The position numbers and the translations under genes are program-made. From contig JACKAT010000010.1 in assembly GCA_020634935.1 (NCBI GenBank), positions 1 through 64,000 of the forward strand: a stretch of DNA of 64,000 nucleotides, in the 5' to 3' direction. This document shows positions 7,076 to 16,592 of this stretch, one piece after another. The notes below the pieces were generated by a model that was not told the DNA's origin, did no database searches, and saw only the letters and a list, made by a program, of their open reading frames with translations. The DNA comes from Anaerolineales bacterium. GTDB taxonomy: Bacteria; Chloroflexota; Anaerolineae; 4572-78; J111. Each line of letters opens with the position of its first letter. The stretch's first letter is position 1.

Positions 7076-9307
7076 ATGGCGGCTAGTAAGAATAAAGCGC
7101 AAACGAACCTCAGCATCGACCAGTTTTTGGCTCGACTGGGGCCTTATCAACGAGAAATCGCCGGGGCGATGACGTTGTTCATTTCAATTATTACGCTGCT
7201 GAGCTTGCTGTCTCTGTCCGAGGGTACCGTTAGCGGCTGGTGGGCCGATTTTTTCCGGCAGCTTTTTGGCTGGGGCGCGATTCCAGCCGCGAGCCTGTTA
7301 GGCGCATTAGGCGCGCTACTCACTTTTAGCCGCTTACGAGACGAGACAAAACCGCTGCCCTTCGATATCATCGTTGCGATTGAAGTGCTATTAATTGTTG
7401 GGCTAGCTTTGACGCATTTACTGGCCGTCGAACCGGGCGAATATGCGGTGCGATTAGCCCGTGAAGGCAGCGGCGGCGGATTTGTAGGCTGGGGCGTTAG
7501 CAATTTTGTCGTAGAACTGGTAGGCGACGGCGCAGCGATCATTTTACTGTTCATTATCGGGCTGGCAGCGCTAGGGGTAATGGCCCGCTTTTCATTCGCC
7601 GACGCGGCCCAGTGGACTGAGCTAATTAACCGTTGGGCGCAGCAGCGTCTTGAAGACCAAGACAGGGATACTCTGGTAGACGCTGTTGAGCCATCGCCAG
7701 AAGCGCCCTCCAAAAAATCATCAAAAACAGCTTCCCCTAAAGCCAAACCCCCGAAACCACCTGCTCCGGAAATGACCGCCGAGTTGGCCCTCACTACCCT
7801 GCCTCATACCCAGCGTGCTTTGCCGCCAATCAGCCTGTTAGCCCCGCCGGTTAAGGATGCCGGCCAGGGAGCGAACGCCCGCTATCAAGCCCAAATTATC
7901 GAGGAGACTTTAGGCGGGTTCGGGATTCCAGGTGAAGTGGTCGAAATCAATTCTGGTCCTACCGTTACGCAGTTTGGCCTGAAACTGGGCACCATTGAAC
8001 GTAAACTGCCCGATGGCGCCACTATTCAGCAGCGAATTCGCGTGAACAAGGTACTGGCTCTTAGTAACGATTTAGCGCTGGCCCTATCGGCTTCCCCTAT
8101 TCGAATCGAGGCGCCGGTACCCGGCCGGCCGTTGGTGGGCATCGAAGTGCCTAACACTGACAAGACGATGGTTTCGCTCCGAGGCGTTATCGAAAGCGAC
8201 GATTTTCAAAAAAGCACCAAACCGCTACTGGTGGCGTTGGGCAAGGGCGTCTCGGGGCAGGCTGTTTCAGCTTCCCTGGTCGATACGCCTCACCTGCTCA
8301 TTGCCGGGGCGACCGGTTCCGGCAAGTCGGTTTGTATCAACACCTTGATCTCGACACTGCTGTTTACGCACGCGCCCGAGCAGCTTCGCTTTTTGATGAT
8401 CGACCCCAAAATGGTGGAATTGACCAGCTACAATGGCATTCCCCACTTAATCGCGCCGGTAGTGACCGATTTTGATCAAGTCGTGGGGGCGCTGGCCTGG
8501 GCTACTCGCGAGATGGAACGACGCTACAAGTTATTTGCGGCGGCCGGCGCGCGCAGCATCAGCGGTTATAATCGCAAAGTGGGAGCCAAAGGCGAGCGGC
8601 TGCCGTTCCTGGTGATCGTCATCGACGAGCTGGCCGACCTGATGATGATGGCCCCGGACGAGGTTGAGCGCCATATCTGCCGCATCGCGCAGATGGCCCG
8701 GGCAACCGGCATTCATCTGGTTATCGCCACACAGCGCCCCTCGGTAGATGTAGTGACCGGGTTGATCAAGGCTAACTTCCCCACCCGGATCGCTTTTGCT
8801 GTGACCAGCCAGATCGACTCGCGGGTCATTCTGGACACACCCGGCGCCGAACGATTGCTCGGCAAAGGCGATATGCTCTATATGGCCTCAGACTCGGCCA
8901 AACTGCGGCGATTGCAAGGCTGCTTTGTGTCCGATGCTGAAATCAACAATGTGGTCAAATTCTGGCGGGCTTCGATTGGCATTGCCCCCAACGAGACCGT
9001 GGAGAAAGTGAGCGATGAAGATCTGCCCTGGGCTGATATCGTGGCCAATGCGGATAAGGACGATTTGCTGCAAGAAGCGGTTAAATTGGTGATGGACAGC
9101 AATCGGGCCTCGACCAGCCTGTTGCAGCGGCGGTTGGGTATCGGTTACCCACGGGCGTCTCGTTTGATGGATCAACTGGAAGAAGAGGGCGTCATCGGCC
9201 CTGCCGACGGCAGCCGCCCCCGTGAGGTGTTGTGGCGTGATGATCGGGATGAGGCTGATTATGATGAGTTTGAGCAGGATGTGAAGGGTGGGGCAGTAGA
9301 AGGGTGA
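7076..9307 (+). CDS. ftsK: DNA translocase FtsK/SpoIIIE
   Basis: Pumps chromosomal DNA through the closing division septum and couples segregation to cell division. The 743-residue protein has an N-terminal membrane domain of about four segments (residues 30-195), a Pro/Lys-rich linker to about 235, the alpha/beta motor with Walker A GATGSGKS near 410-417 and Walker B VIVIDELADLMM near 512-523, and a C-terminal winged-helix gamma domain (about 665-735, SLLQRRLGIGYPRASRLMDQ) that reads polar DNA sequences. The length is on the short side for FtsK and similar to SpoIIIE. It ends 2 bp before a convergent toxin gene. Confidence 0.95.
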   Translation: MAASKNKAQTNLSIDQFLARLGPYQREIAGAMTLFISIITLLSLLSLSEGTVSGWWADFFRQLFGWGAIPAASLLGALGALLTFSRLRDETKPLPFDIIVAIEVLLIVGLALTHLLAVEPGEYAVRLAREGSGGGFVGWGVSNFVVELVGDGAAIILLFIIGLAALGVMARFSFADAAQWTELINRWAQQRLEDQDRDTLVDAVEPSPEAPSKKSSKTASPKAKPPKPPAPEMTAELALTTLPHTQRALPPISLLAPPVKDAGQGANARYQAQIIEETLGGFGIPGEVVEINSGPTVTQFGLKLGTIERKLPDGATIQQRIRVNKVLALSNDLALALSASPIRIEAPVPGRPLVGIEVPNTDKTMVSLRGVIESDDFQKSTKPLLVALGKGVSGQAVSASLVDTPHLLIAGATGSGKSVCINTLISTLLFTHAPEQLRFLMIDPKMVELTSYNGIPHLIAPVVTDFDQVVGALAWATREMERRYKLFAAAGARSISGYNRKVGAKGERLPFLVIVIDELADLMMMAPDEVERHICRIAQMARATGIHLVIATQRPSVDVVTGLIKANFPTRIAFAVTSQIDSRVILDTPGAERLLGKGDMLYMASDSAKLRRLQGCFVSDAEINNVVKFWRASIGIAPNETVEKVSDEDLPWADIVANADKDDLLQEAVKLVMDSNRASTSLLQRRLGIGYPRASRLMDQLEEEGVIGPADGSRPREVLWRDDRDEADYDEFEQDVKGGAVEG

Positions 9308-9308
9308 T

Positions 9309-9737
9309 TTAGACTTCGGATTGAGACCAGTCTGCTAATCGTAACGATGGCAGGAGTTCAAAATCCTTACGATTACGAGTTACGAGTACTGCCTCTTGGC
9401 TGAGTGCAATCGCAGCAATTCTCAAATCTTGAGTACTGACTTTAATTTTTTGTGTACGAAAATTTTCGAAGAGTATATCTGCTTGTTCATTGTATTTGAG
9501 GACAGAGAACTTTTGCAGAAAGTCAAAAGTTTCCCACAACCAATGATAGGCCTGAACGCGATCCTGAGAGTTTGACGCTCGGCGAACTTGGGCCAACCGT
9601 CCTCGCATCATTTCCTCAACGCTAACAATAGTAATCCCAATGTGTTGAGAGGGAATTGATGTCAAATATTTTAAGATTGGCTTATGACCGCGTTGAACCA
9701 GACTGAGGTGGTCAGTATCCAATACGTATGAGATCAT
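9309..9737 (-). CDS. PIN-domain toxin (VapC-like)
   Basis: A 142-residue single PIN domain. Acidic active-site residues are D7 (YVLDTDHLS), E41/E42 (SVEEMMRG), D104 (STQDLRIAA) and D125 (RNRKDFELL), as in VapC ribonucleases. It lies 15 bp downstream of the putative antitoxin gene in the same direction, so the pair forms an operon. Its stop is 1 bp from the end of ftsK, with the genes convergent. Confidence 0.85.
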   Translation of the reverse strand: MISYVLDTDHLSLVQRGHKPILKYLTSIPSQHIGITIVSVEEMMRGRLAQVRRASNSQDRVQAYHWLWETFDFLQKFSVLKYNEQADILFENFRTQKIKVSTQDLRIAAIALSQEAVLVTRNRKDFELLPSLRLADWSQSEV

Positions 9738-9752
9738 CCCAGGTGTCCAGAC

Positions 9753-10046
9753 CTATTCTTTGTCGATAGCTTGCCGGTAAGCTGCAATTTCCGCTTGCAA
9801 GTCATCGAAGGTGGGATCTGAGGCAAAACGACCAAAATTTTTAAGCCAGGGATTTCCATTATCAACCGGTAGATCAATATCAATTGGAATAATCTCCACC
9901 TGCTGCGTTAGATATTCAACGAGCCGCGCCTTGACCTGCTCGACGGCTTCCTCACGAGTTGGCTTCTCTACGACTACATCAGGCCATTCCTTTACACGAG
10001 CGATAAAGCTGTTGTCTTTTTTACTTAAGATTACGTTATAAGTCAT
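9753..10046 (-). CDS. Probable antitoxin of the PIN toxin
   Basis: A 97-residue protein. The N-terminal 50 residues (YNVILSKKDNSFIARVKEWPDVVVEKPTREEAVEQVKARL) follow a HicB-like beta-beta-beta-alpha pattern; the remainder (NPWLKNFGRFASDPTFDDLQAEIAAYRQ) is a helical tail of the kind that wraps a PIN toxin. It is translated just ahead of the toxin gene. Antitoxin assignment rests on size, position and pattern; direct DNA binding was not seen as a classic motif. Confidence 0.65.
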   Translation of the reverse strand: MTYNVILSKKDNSFIARVKEWPDVVVEKPTREEAVEQVKARLVEYLTQQVEIIPIDIDLPVDNGNPWLKNFGRFASDPTFDDLQAEIAAYRQAIDKE

Positions 10047-10066
10047 CGCTTACTCCTAAATAGGTC

Positions 10067-10366
10067 TCATAACGCCTGCCCATCAGCGGCTGCACGAGTA
10101 GCTTGTGTCATAAGGTAAGACAGTACACAAAACACCCCCTCAATTTCACTTTCTGCGACAAATTGTCTACTGGTGTCTTGAGATACGAATTTTCCAACTT
10201 CCACCGTGATGATCACGTGGTCACATTGAGGACACCGAGCAAATACGAGTATAAGTTCTTTGTCTTTATCAAATTTCAAGTTAAGGTCGTGGTTAGCAAA
10301 ATCGAATTTTATGACGGTGAGACAACAAGGACAACGTTCCTGTGTTCCCCTGTTATAAACTGTCAT
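10067..10366 (-). CDS. Small zinc-ribbon-like protein
   Basis: A 99-residue protein with two CxxC knuckles (CPCC near residue 12 and CPQC near 45), spaced as in a zinc ribbon. The rest is a beta-rich middle and a C-terminal helix. It lies 20 bp upstream of the antitoxin gene in the same orientation, so it may be part of the same transcript. Function unknown. Confidence 0.5.
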   Translation of the reverse strand: MTVYNRGTQERCPCCLTVIKFDFANHDLNLKFDKDKELILVFARCPQCDHVIITVEVGKFVSQDTSRQFVAESEIEGVFCVLSYLMTQATRAAADGQAL

Positions 10367-10522
10367 AATTCATAGCACTCCAATAGTGAATTTGATATAG
10401 ACACGTCTTTGGAATTTGGCAAGCTAACAAATATTATACCATAAAACTAAATTTCGTCGGTTATCTTTGTCCAAATAAATTATACTCATTAAGGTTCAAA
10501 ACTTTTTCCCCACACTATTCTC

Positions 10523-10551
10523 TAGTCAGATTTCACGCTTGATGATATAAT
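10523..10551 (+). promoter_or_regulatory. Probable promoter of the yebC-ruvCA operon
   Basis: TATAAT at 10546-10551, with a weak -35 (TAGTCA, 10523-10528) 17 bp upstream. Transcription from about 10558 would give a leader of about 175 nt that contains the structured element at 10593-10684. Confidence 0.55.
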
Positions 10552-10592
10552 ATCACTCTAAATTCAGAAGAATACCGTTGGCTCATAAGAGA

Positions 10593-10684
10593 ACGGGCTA
10601 CTCGTGCTTTGGCGCGAATGGTCAAACTCAAAGCGAGCGAAGGGTCATCGACTGAGTTTGATGATGGGTGGCGGTTGAGCCCGT
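10593..10684 (+). ncRNA. Structured 5' leader element upstream of yebC
   Basis: Three helices form a junction. P1 is ACGGGCT (10593-10599) with AGCCCGT (10678-10684). P2 is CGTGC (10603-10607) with GCGCG (10612-10616), with a four-base loop and one G-U pair. P3 is 10621-10630 with 10653-10662, 10 pairs built around CAAACTCA and TGAGTTTG. It sits between the promoter and the yebC ribosome site. The element is not recognised as a known riboswitch. The stretch 10367-10731 holds no gene besides this element. Confidence 0.45.
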
Positions 10685-10731
10685 AACTAATCATCCGTAA
10701 CCTATTACCCCATAGCTAAAGAGGTGTGATT

Positions 10732-11484
10732 ATGTCCGGTCATAGTAAGTGGAGCACAATTAAACGTAAGAAAGGGGCCGAGGACGCCAAGCGCGGCAAA
10801 ATTTTTACGCGGATAGCGCGGGATCTTCTGCTGGCGGCGCGTAATGGCAGCGGCGATCCTGACTCCAACCCGGCTCTGCGCATGGCCATCGATAAGGCCA
10901 AAGCGGCAAACATGCCCAAAGATAACATCGAGCGGGCGATTAAGAAAGGAACCGGCGAATTGGGGGGGGGCGACGTCGATGAGTTGACCTACGAAGCTTA
11001 CGCGCCGCATGGCATTCCCATTTTAATTGAATGTCTAACCGACAACCGTAACCGGACGCTGGCTGACATCCGCAAAATTATGAACCGGCATGGCGGCAAC
11101 CTGGCCGAAGCCGGCGCGGTCAGTTGGATGTTTGACACCAAAGGCTACATCATCATCGACCGGACCAAGCAGGACCCTGACGAAGTTTTCATGCTAGCCG
11201 TTGATGCCGGAGCCGAAGACGTGGAAATTAGCGACGACACCTTCGAAATCTACACCGCGGCTACGGATTTACACGCCGTCAGCACGGCTTTAAGCACTGC
11301 CGGCCTAAAAATTGCGGATGCCCAACTGTCGCAAATTCCTAAGAATGAGATCGAGTTAGGGCCGAAGGAAACGGTCCAAGTGATGGGCATTATCGAGGGG
11401 TTAGAAGAGTTGGATGATGTCCAAAACGTTTACTCCGGCCTGGCCATTAGCGATGAAGCGCTCGCAGAACTCGAAGCGGCCTAG
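10732..11484 (+). CDS. yebC: YebC/PmpR-family protein
   Basis: A 250-residue member of the YebC/TACO1 family. Family members act as transcriptional regulators and, in recent work, as ribosome-associated factors that ease translation of stalling sequences. The N-terminal signature SGHSKWSTIKRKKGAEDAKRGK is intact, and all three domains are present by length. The ATG at 10732 follows GAGG (10721-10724); a GTG two codons upstream is less likely. The ruvC start lies 2 bp after the stop, giving the common yebC-ruvC-ruvA order. Confidence 0.95.
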   Translation: MSGHSKWSTIKRKKGAEDAKRGKIFTRIARDLLLAARNGSGDPDSNPALRMAIDKAKAANMPKDNIERAIKKGTGELGGGDVDELTYEAYAPHGIPILIECLTDNRNRTLADIRKIMNRHGGNLAEAGAVSWMFDTKGYIIIDRTKQDPDEVFMLAVDAGAEDVEISDDTFEIYTAATDLHAVSTALSTAGLKIADAQLSQIPKNEIELGPKETVQVMGIIEGLEELDDVQNVYSGLAISDEALAELEAA

Positions 11485-11486
11485 GC

Positions 11487-11972
11487 GTGCGGGTTATTGG
11501 CGTTGACCCTGGTACGGCCATAACCGGCTGGGGTATAATCGAAAGCAGCGGCAACGAATTAAAAATGGTGGCAGTGGGGACTATTATCACTGCCGCCGGT
11601 ACCCCTTTATCGAAACGGCTGCAAATAATTTATGAGGAATTAACTAAAATTATTGAGCAATGGCAGCCATCGGCCGCGGCTATCGAAGAACTATTTTTTA
11701 GCAAAAACGCCAAGACTGCCTTGGCTGTAGGTCATGGTCGTGGGGTGGCGATGTTGGCTCTGGCTAATGCAGACCTGCCCATTACCGAATATAAACCACT
11801 TGAAGTTAAACAAGCCATTACCGGCCACGGCGGCGCTGACAAAAAGCAAATGCAGCAAATGGTCAAGCTGTTACTCTCGCTGGATGATATTCCCCGGCCT
11901 GACGATGCCGCTGACGCTCTGGCTATTGCTATCTGTCATTTGCACTCGGCCCGATTACGACTGTTGGAATAA
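11487..11972 (+). CDS. ruvC: Holliday junction endonuclease RuvC
   Basis: Cuts Holliday junctions at the end of homologous recombination, working with the RuvAB branch migration complex. The 161-residue protein starts with GTG (VIGVDPGT, catalytic D7). Further acidic residues are the EE pair in AAIEELFFSKN near 66-67, and D138/D141 in RPDDAADALA. It lies between yebC and ruvA with gaps of 2 and 6 bp. Function is secure from these residues and context. Confidence 0.95.
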   Translation: MRVIGVDPGTAITGWGIIESSGNELKMVAVGTIITAAGTPLSKRLQIIYEELTKIIEQWQPSAAAIEELFFSKNAKTALAVGHGRGVAMLALANADLPITEYKPLEVKQAITGHGGADKKQMQQMVKLLLSLDDIPRPDDAADALAIAICHLHSARLRLLE

Positions 11973-11978
11973 TTTTAT

Positions 11979-12566
11979 ATGATTGGTTCGCTGCACGGCG
12001 AGGTTATCGATAAAACGGAAGAGAGCATTCTACTGGAGGTTGGCGGCGTAGGTTATGTGGTGCTGGCTCCAACGACCCTGCTCGACAACTTGCGGGTCGG
12101 CATCCGAACACAGCTAATCACTCACCTCCACGTGCGTGAGCAAGAACTAACGTTGTTTGGCTTTCCGAACAAGGAAGAGTTGGAACTGTTTCGACTGCTG
12201 CTTAAAGTACAGGGCATTGGACCGAAGGTGGCGCTGGCCATCTTATCGCATCTGCCGGCAGAGACGCTGCGGCAGGCAGTGGCCAGAGAAGAAGTGGCTT
12301 TGTTTGCCCGAGTACCCGGCATTGGGCCTAAAAAAGCCAAGCAGATTGTCTTTCAATTAAGAGATAAAGTGGGCTTGGAAGATGTGTTTGTGACAGGCGC
12401 CGCCTCTTTCAGCGATAGTGATGGCGAAGTCATTGCCGCCTTGACCACGCTGGGTTACAGTGTGGTCGAAGCGCAGGCGGCGCTGCAACAACTGCCACCG
12501 GAAGCCAAAGAAGAAAGCACTGAAGAAAAAGTGCGCTTGGCCCTAAGTAGCCTGGCCAGATTATAG
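11979..12566 (+). CDS. ruvA: Holliday junction DNA helicase subunit RuvA
   Basis: Binds the four-way junction as a tetramer and loads RuvB. The 195-residue protein has an N-terminal OB domain (IGSLHGEVIDKTEESILLEVGGVGYVV), two helix-hairpin-helix segments in the middle (VQGIGPKVALAILS and VPGIGPKKAKQIV), and a C-terminal three-helix domain (AALTTLGYS) that contacts RuvB. The usual partner ruvB is not next to it: the following gene, mnmE, is convergent, 2 bp away. Confidence 0.95.
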   Translation: MIGSLHGEVIDKTEESILLEVGGVGYVVLAPTTLLDNLRVGIRTQLITHLHVREQELTLFGFPNKEELELFRLLLKVQGIGPKVALAILSHLPAETLRQAVAREEVALFARVPGIGPKKAKQIVFQLRDKVGLEDVFVTGAASFSDSDGEVIAALTTLGYSVVEAQAALQQLPPEAKEESTEEKVRLALSSLARL

Positions 12567-12568
12567 CG

Positions 12569-13939
12569 CTATTTACCAATACAAAATTTGCTAAAAATCG
12601 TATCGAGTAAATCTTCGGTCACGGTTTCACCGGTAATTTGGCCCAAGGCTTCAACCGCTTCGCGGACGTCGATTGATACCAGGTCAGGTGTAAGGCCGGC
12701 CTGCTGTCCTTCGATGGCGGCGAGAGTGTGAGTCAAAGCCTGCTGCAACAGCGCTTTATGGCGCGGATTGCTGACCATCGGTTCATCAGCGAGAGTAACT
12801 TGGCCAGCCGTAACTAAGTTCACGATCTCTGTTTCTAGTCGATCAATCCCCTGCTGTGTTAAGGCGGAGAGGTGAACCCGGGGTACATCCGGTAAAAAAT
12901 TAGGAGAGGGAGGAATATTTGCCGCCAGATCACTTTTGTTGACGATTAAAATAGCGGCTTTACTCTGAGCCAACCCGGCGATAGCCCAATCTTTATCATC
13001 TAAGTCTCGACTGCCATCGACCACCATCAAAGCCAAGTCGGCACGTTCTAATGCTGCGCGACTGCGCGCCACGCCAATTCGTTCAACTTCATCAGCCGTT
13101 TCCGCTCGAATTCCGGCCGTATCAACCAAAACAAGGGGGATGCCGCCAATGTTGGCCGTTTCTTCCAAGGTATCACGCGTTGTGCCGGGAATATCGGTAA
13201 CGATGGCCCGGTCGCCGCGCAGGAGGGCGTTGAGTAAGCTGCTTTTGCCAACGTTCGGCTGACCGACGATGGCAGCTTTCACGCCCTGGCGGTAGATCAA
13301 ACCCTGATCGGCGGTTTTTAACAATTTTTCTAATTCAACACCAGTTGTTTGTAATGGACCGACTACATCTTGGAGGGGAATCTCATCTTCCACAAAGTCG
13401 ATACTGGCTTCCAAAAAAGCCAGCGTGTCGAGCAGCCGCTGGCGGACGGCAGCGACCTGCCGGGATAAATGGCCGTCGAGCTGGTCAGTGGCCACGCGGA
13501 GAGCGGCCTCGGTTTTGGCTTCGATGATATCGAGCACAGCTTCGGCTTGGGCCAAATCCAGCCGCCCGTTGAGAAAGGCGCGCAAAGTGAGTTCGCCCGG
13601 TTCGGCCAATCGAGCGCCCAGGCTCAAGACCGCTTGCAAGATCCGCCGCAGGGCCACCGTGCTGCCGTGAGCTTGGATCTCGATCACGTCTTGCCGGGTA
13701 TAACTGTGGGGCTGAGGCATATAAACGACCAGGGCTTCATCTAAAACAACATCTTGGTGAGGATCGATAATGTGACCAAAATGAAGCCGATAGGGCTGAA
13801 ATTTACGCATGCCTTTAGCCGATCGAAATAGTTTATAGGCGATAGGGGTGGCTTCCGGACCGCTTATTTTAACAATTCCTACACCACTTTGGCCTATTGA
13901 CGTGGCAATAGCAGCTATGGTATCATCTAAACTGTACAT
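12569..13939 (-). CDS. mnmE: tRNA modification GTPase MnmE
   Basis: With MnmG it makes the cmnm5 or related modification of wobble uridine in several tRNAs. The 456-residue protein has an N-terminal tetrahydrofolate-binding domain (start DDTIAAIATSIGQSGVGIVKISG), a helical domain, an inserted G domain with GQPNVGKSS near 229, DTAGIR and NKSDL, and the C-terminal CIGK motif whose Cys is required for modification. Full length for the family. It is transcribed from the ATG at 13939 toward ruvA. Confidence 0.96.
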   Translation of the reverse strand: MYSLDDTIAAIATSIGQSGVGIVKISGPEATPIAYKLFRSAKGMRKFQPYRLHFGHIIDPHQDVVLDEALVVYMPQPHSYTRQDVIEIQAHGSTVALRRILQAVLSLGARLAEPGELTLRAFLNGRLDLAQAEAVLDIIEAKTEAALRVATDQLDGHLSRQVAAVRQRLLDTLAFLEASIDFVEDEIPLQDVVGPLQTTGVELEKLLKTADQGLIYRQGVKAAIVGQPNVGKSSLLNALLRGDRAIVTDIPGTTRDTLEETANIGGIPLVLVDTAGIRAETADEVERIGVARSRAALERADLALMVVDGSRDLDDKDWAIAGLAQSKAAILIVNKSDLAANIPPSPNFLPDVPRVHLSALTQQGIDRLETEIVNLVTAGQVTLADEPMVSNPRHKALLQQALTHTLAAIEGQQAGLTPDLVSIDVREAVEALGQITGETVTEDLLDTIFSKFCIGK

Positions 13940-14104
13940 AATTCGGCTTTTTTCTCGTGTTACTGAAGTTCCGGATATTATACCATAGAGCCTAAAAAGC
14001 GACGTAGCCCTGTCCTATGATAATTTAGCAACTAGAAAGTTAACACCAATCGGCTAATTTTTTAAGATGTTTATTTACCAGTTGAATATCCCACCGTCTG
14101 GATT

Positions 14105-16411
14105 GTGAAGCGCATGTTTGGGTGGTTGCGGGCAGTAGTCCACTACTTTACATCAAGTATCAGTAAAAAAATTATTATCCCTTACGCCGTGCTAACGGTT
14201 ATCTTAGCAGCGATGGGGATTTTTATTGTTACCCAGTTGGTTGCAAACTCCTTCGAAGATCGACTCAAAAATCAACTATTGGAAGCGGGGCGAGTGGTAA
14301 GCGATGAAGTTGTCAACCGAGAACGTATTCGGCTTGAAATTGAACGGGTGGTTGTCAATACCATTGGAGTTCCCGAAGCCATTGTTGAACGAGATGATAA
14401 AGGGCTTGAGTCGTTAATTTTCCCCATTATTGCCAATTCAAAAGGCATCGATAGTATTGTCATTGTCGATACGCAGAGTCACGAAATGATCCGTTTTCAA
14501 CGGGATCAGGACGGCTATGTCGCTACCACTGCTGACAAGAGTCTGGATTACGGCCATTGGCCGATAATTCGGCAGATTTTAGACAATCCGGACGGGCAAA
14601 AAGAAGCTCAACTGGCCCTGGACCCGGCCACCGGCAAATTGATTGTCTATACTATTGGCCCGGTAGTCAACGCCGATGGAGTGATCGGGGCCGCTTTAGT
14701 GGGAACCTACTTGGACAAAGAAATTCAAATCTTGCAAGGTTTGGCCCTGGCCCAGCTAGTTTTGTTTGATGACACGGGGCATGTCATTGCTTCAACCTTT
14801 GGGTTATCTGAGGCCGAAAATCAAGAGGTTTTCCGCGTATTTACGCCGGAACGATACCAACAAGTGATAGATACCAGTGAGAGTGTCACTTTACTTGACG
14901 AAGTAGAAGTTTCAGACGGCCAACCCCTTGACAGTACCAACGTAACCATCCGCGACAGAAATTATCGATTAGCCTACGCGCCGTATATTCTACGAGGGCG
15001 GACTTACGGTGTTTTTGCCGTGGCGCTGGCCACTAACTTTATTACCGAAACCACCGGACGAAGTCGATACGTACTGATCGCCATATTTACTGTGGCCGGG
15101 TTACTGGTGTTTGGGGTAGGGTACGCTATTTCACGCTTCATCAGCCAGCCCATTTTGCAATTGGCCCGTACTGCTCGCTCGATTGCCGCCGGTAATCTTG
15201 AACAACAAACCGGGGTTAAAGGCGATGATGAAGTAGGGGTGCTAGCCGGAACATTTGACGCGATGACCGCTGAGTTGCGTCATCTATTAAAGATACAAGA
15301 AGAAGAAGCCAGCAAACTCAACGCCATTCTGGACAGTATTGCCGATGGGGTCATCGTTCAAGACCTCAATAGTGAAAATATGATAACCAATCCGGCAGCC
15401 GAAAAAATTTCAAAAAAAATGACGGATACTGGTCGCGTCATACTTAAAGCCGGCAATAAAACCATCAAGCAATTAGATAATATTACTCATATATCTTTGC
15501 TGGTGAAGAGTTTGATCGAACTTAAATTCCAGAATATTGATCGGATCGAGATCGGTCATCAAGTTCTGAGCCCTTCGTTTGCCCAGGTACTTACACCGGA
15601 ATACAAACAGTTAGGGCACGTAGTCGTTCTCCGCGATATCACCCGCGAGGTTGAGTCGGAAAAGTTAAAAGATGAATTTATCACCAGCATCTCGCATGAA
15701 CTCAAGACGCCCTTAACGGCTATCAAAGGCTACAACAGCTTATTAAAAATGATGCTGGATATGAAACCACCTGAAGACCAGTTTGGGGAACGCCAGGTAT
15801 CTATCGTCAATACAATGGATAAAGAATTGACCGACCTGGACAACCTTATCCAAGCAATGCTGGACTTGTCGCAAATAGATGCCGGAGAGTTGGGCGTTGA
15901 TCGAGAGCCGTTAGATCTGCTGGCCTTAATCAATGAAGAGATTCAAAAATGGTCTTTCAAACTAGAGGAACGTGATCTAAAGTTAAAAACCCATCTGCCG
16001 GATGAGCCGGTGTGGGTAGCTGGTGACCACAACCGTCTGACGCGCGTACTCCACAATCTGATTAAAAATGCGCATGATTACACCTTACCCGGTGGGGATG
16101 TGGAAGTGTTGGTCACCCGTAAAAATGGCCAAGCTCAAGTCCATATAAAAGATACAGGGGTTGGCATTGCGTCCGAAGATCAACGCTTTTTATATACCCG
16201 CTTTTTTAGAGCTATCCACGACGAAAGCACCTATGAAGTTAGCGGCGCCGGCCTGGGGTTATATACCAGCAAGGCCATTGTCGAGGCTCATAACGGGGAA
16301 ATGTGGATGCAAAGCGAAATTAACCGGGGCAGTACATTTAGTTTTGCCCTACCCGTTATCGACCCTAACTCCGAAGATTTTGACGAATCGGAAATTACTT
16401 CAACTAACTAG
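14105..16411 (+). CDS. Membrane sensor histidine kinase (Cache-like, HAMP, PAS)
   Basis: A 768-residue kinase. Transmembrane segments near residues 22-46 and 320-342 flank an extracellular region of about 270 residues with a double-Cache-like pattern. HAMP follows (about 345-395), then a PAS-like domain (about 400-505), a HisKA domain with H531 (SISHELKTPLTAI) and a HATPase domain (NLIKNAHDY, DTGVGI, GAGLGLYTSK). All catalytic boxes are complete. The start is GTG at 14105; an ATG three codons later is an alternative. No response regulator is adjacent, so the partner is unknown. Confidence 0.85.
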   Translation: MKRMFGWLRAVVHYFTSSISKKIIIPYAVLTVILAAMGIFIVTQLVANSFEDRLKNQLLEAGRVVSDEVVNRERIRLEIERVVVNTIGVPEAIVERDDKGLESLIFPIIANSKGIDSIVIVDTQSHEMIRFQRDQDGYVATTADKSLDYGHWPIIRQILDNPDGQKEAQLALDPATGKLIVYTIGPVVNADGVIGAALVGTYLDKEIQILQGLALAQLVLFDDTGHVIASTFGLSEAENQEVFRVFTPERYQQVIDTSESVTLLDEVEVSDGQPLDSTNVTIRDRNYRLAYAPYILRGRTYGVFAVALATNFITETTGRSRYVLIAIFTVAGLLVFGVGYAISRFISQPILQLARTARSIAAGNLEQQTGVKGDDEVGVLAGTFDAMTAELRHLLKIQEEEASKLNAILDSIADGVIVQDLNSENMITNPAAEKISKKMTDTGRVILKAGNKTIKQLDNITHISLLVKSLIELKFQNIDRIEIGHQVLSPSFAQVLTPEYKQLGHVVVLRDITREVESEKLKDEFITSISHELKTPLTAIKGYNSLLKMMLDMKPPEDQFGERQVSIVNTMDKELTDLDNLIQAMLDLSQIDAGELGVDREPLDLLALINEEIQKWSFKLEERDLKLKTHLPDEPVWVAGDHNRLTRVLHNLIKNAHDYTLPGGDVEVLVTRKNGQAQVHIKDTGVGIASEDQRFLYTRFFRAIHDESTYEVSGAGLGLYTSKAIVEAHNGEMWMQSEINRGSTFSFALPVIDPNSEDFDESEITSTN

Positions 16412-16592
16412 GCAACTTTCCTCGCGCTCCAAAACGGGGAACTTTCTCCCCATCAAACTGATTAACCTTAACCGATCACTACGCTTAATTTTCTTGCTAC
16501 TATACAATACTACCTAAGCATGGCATTAAAATAGAGTTAGAAACTCATAATAAATCAGTTTAAGTTTACGTTTTAAGCGTATCCTATTCACA

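Noticed and set aside
11979..13939. A missing ruvB as an unusual loss
   Set aside because: ruvB is often separate from ruvCA. Its absence next to ruvA says nothing about the rest of the genome.
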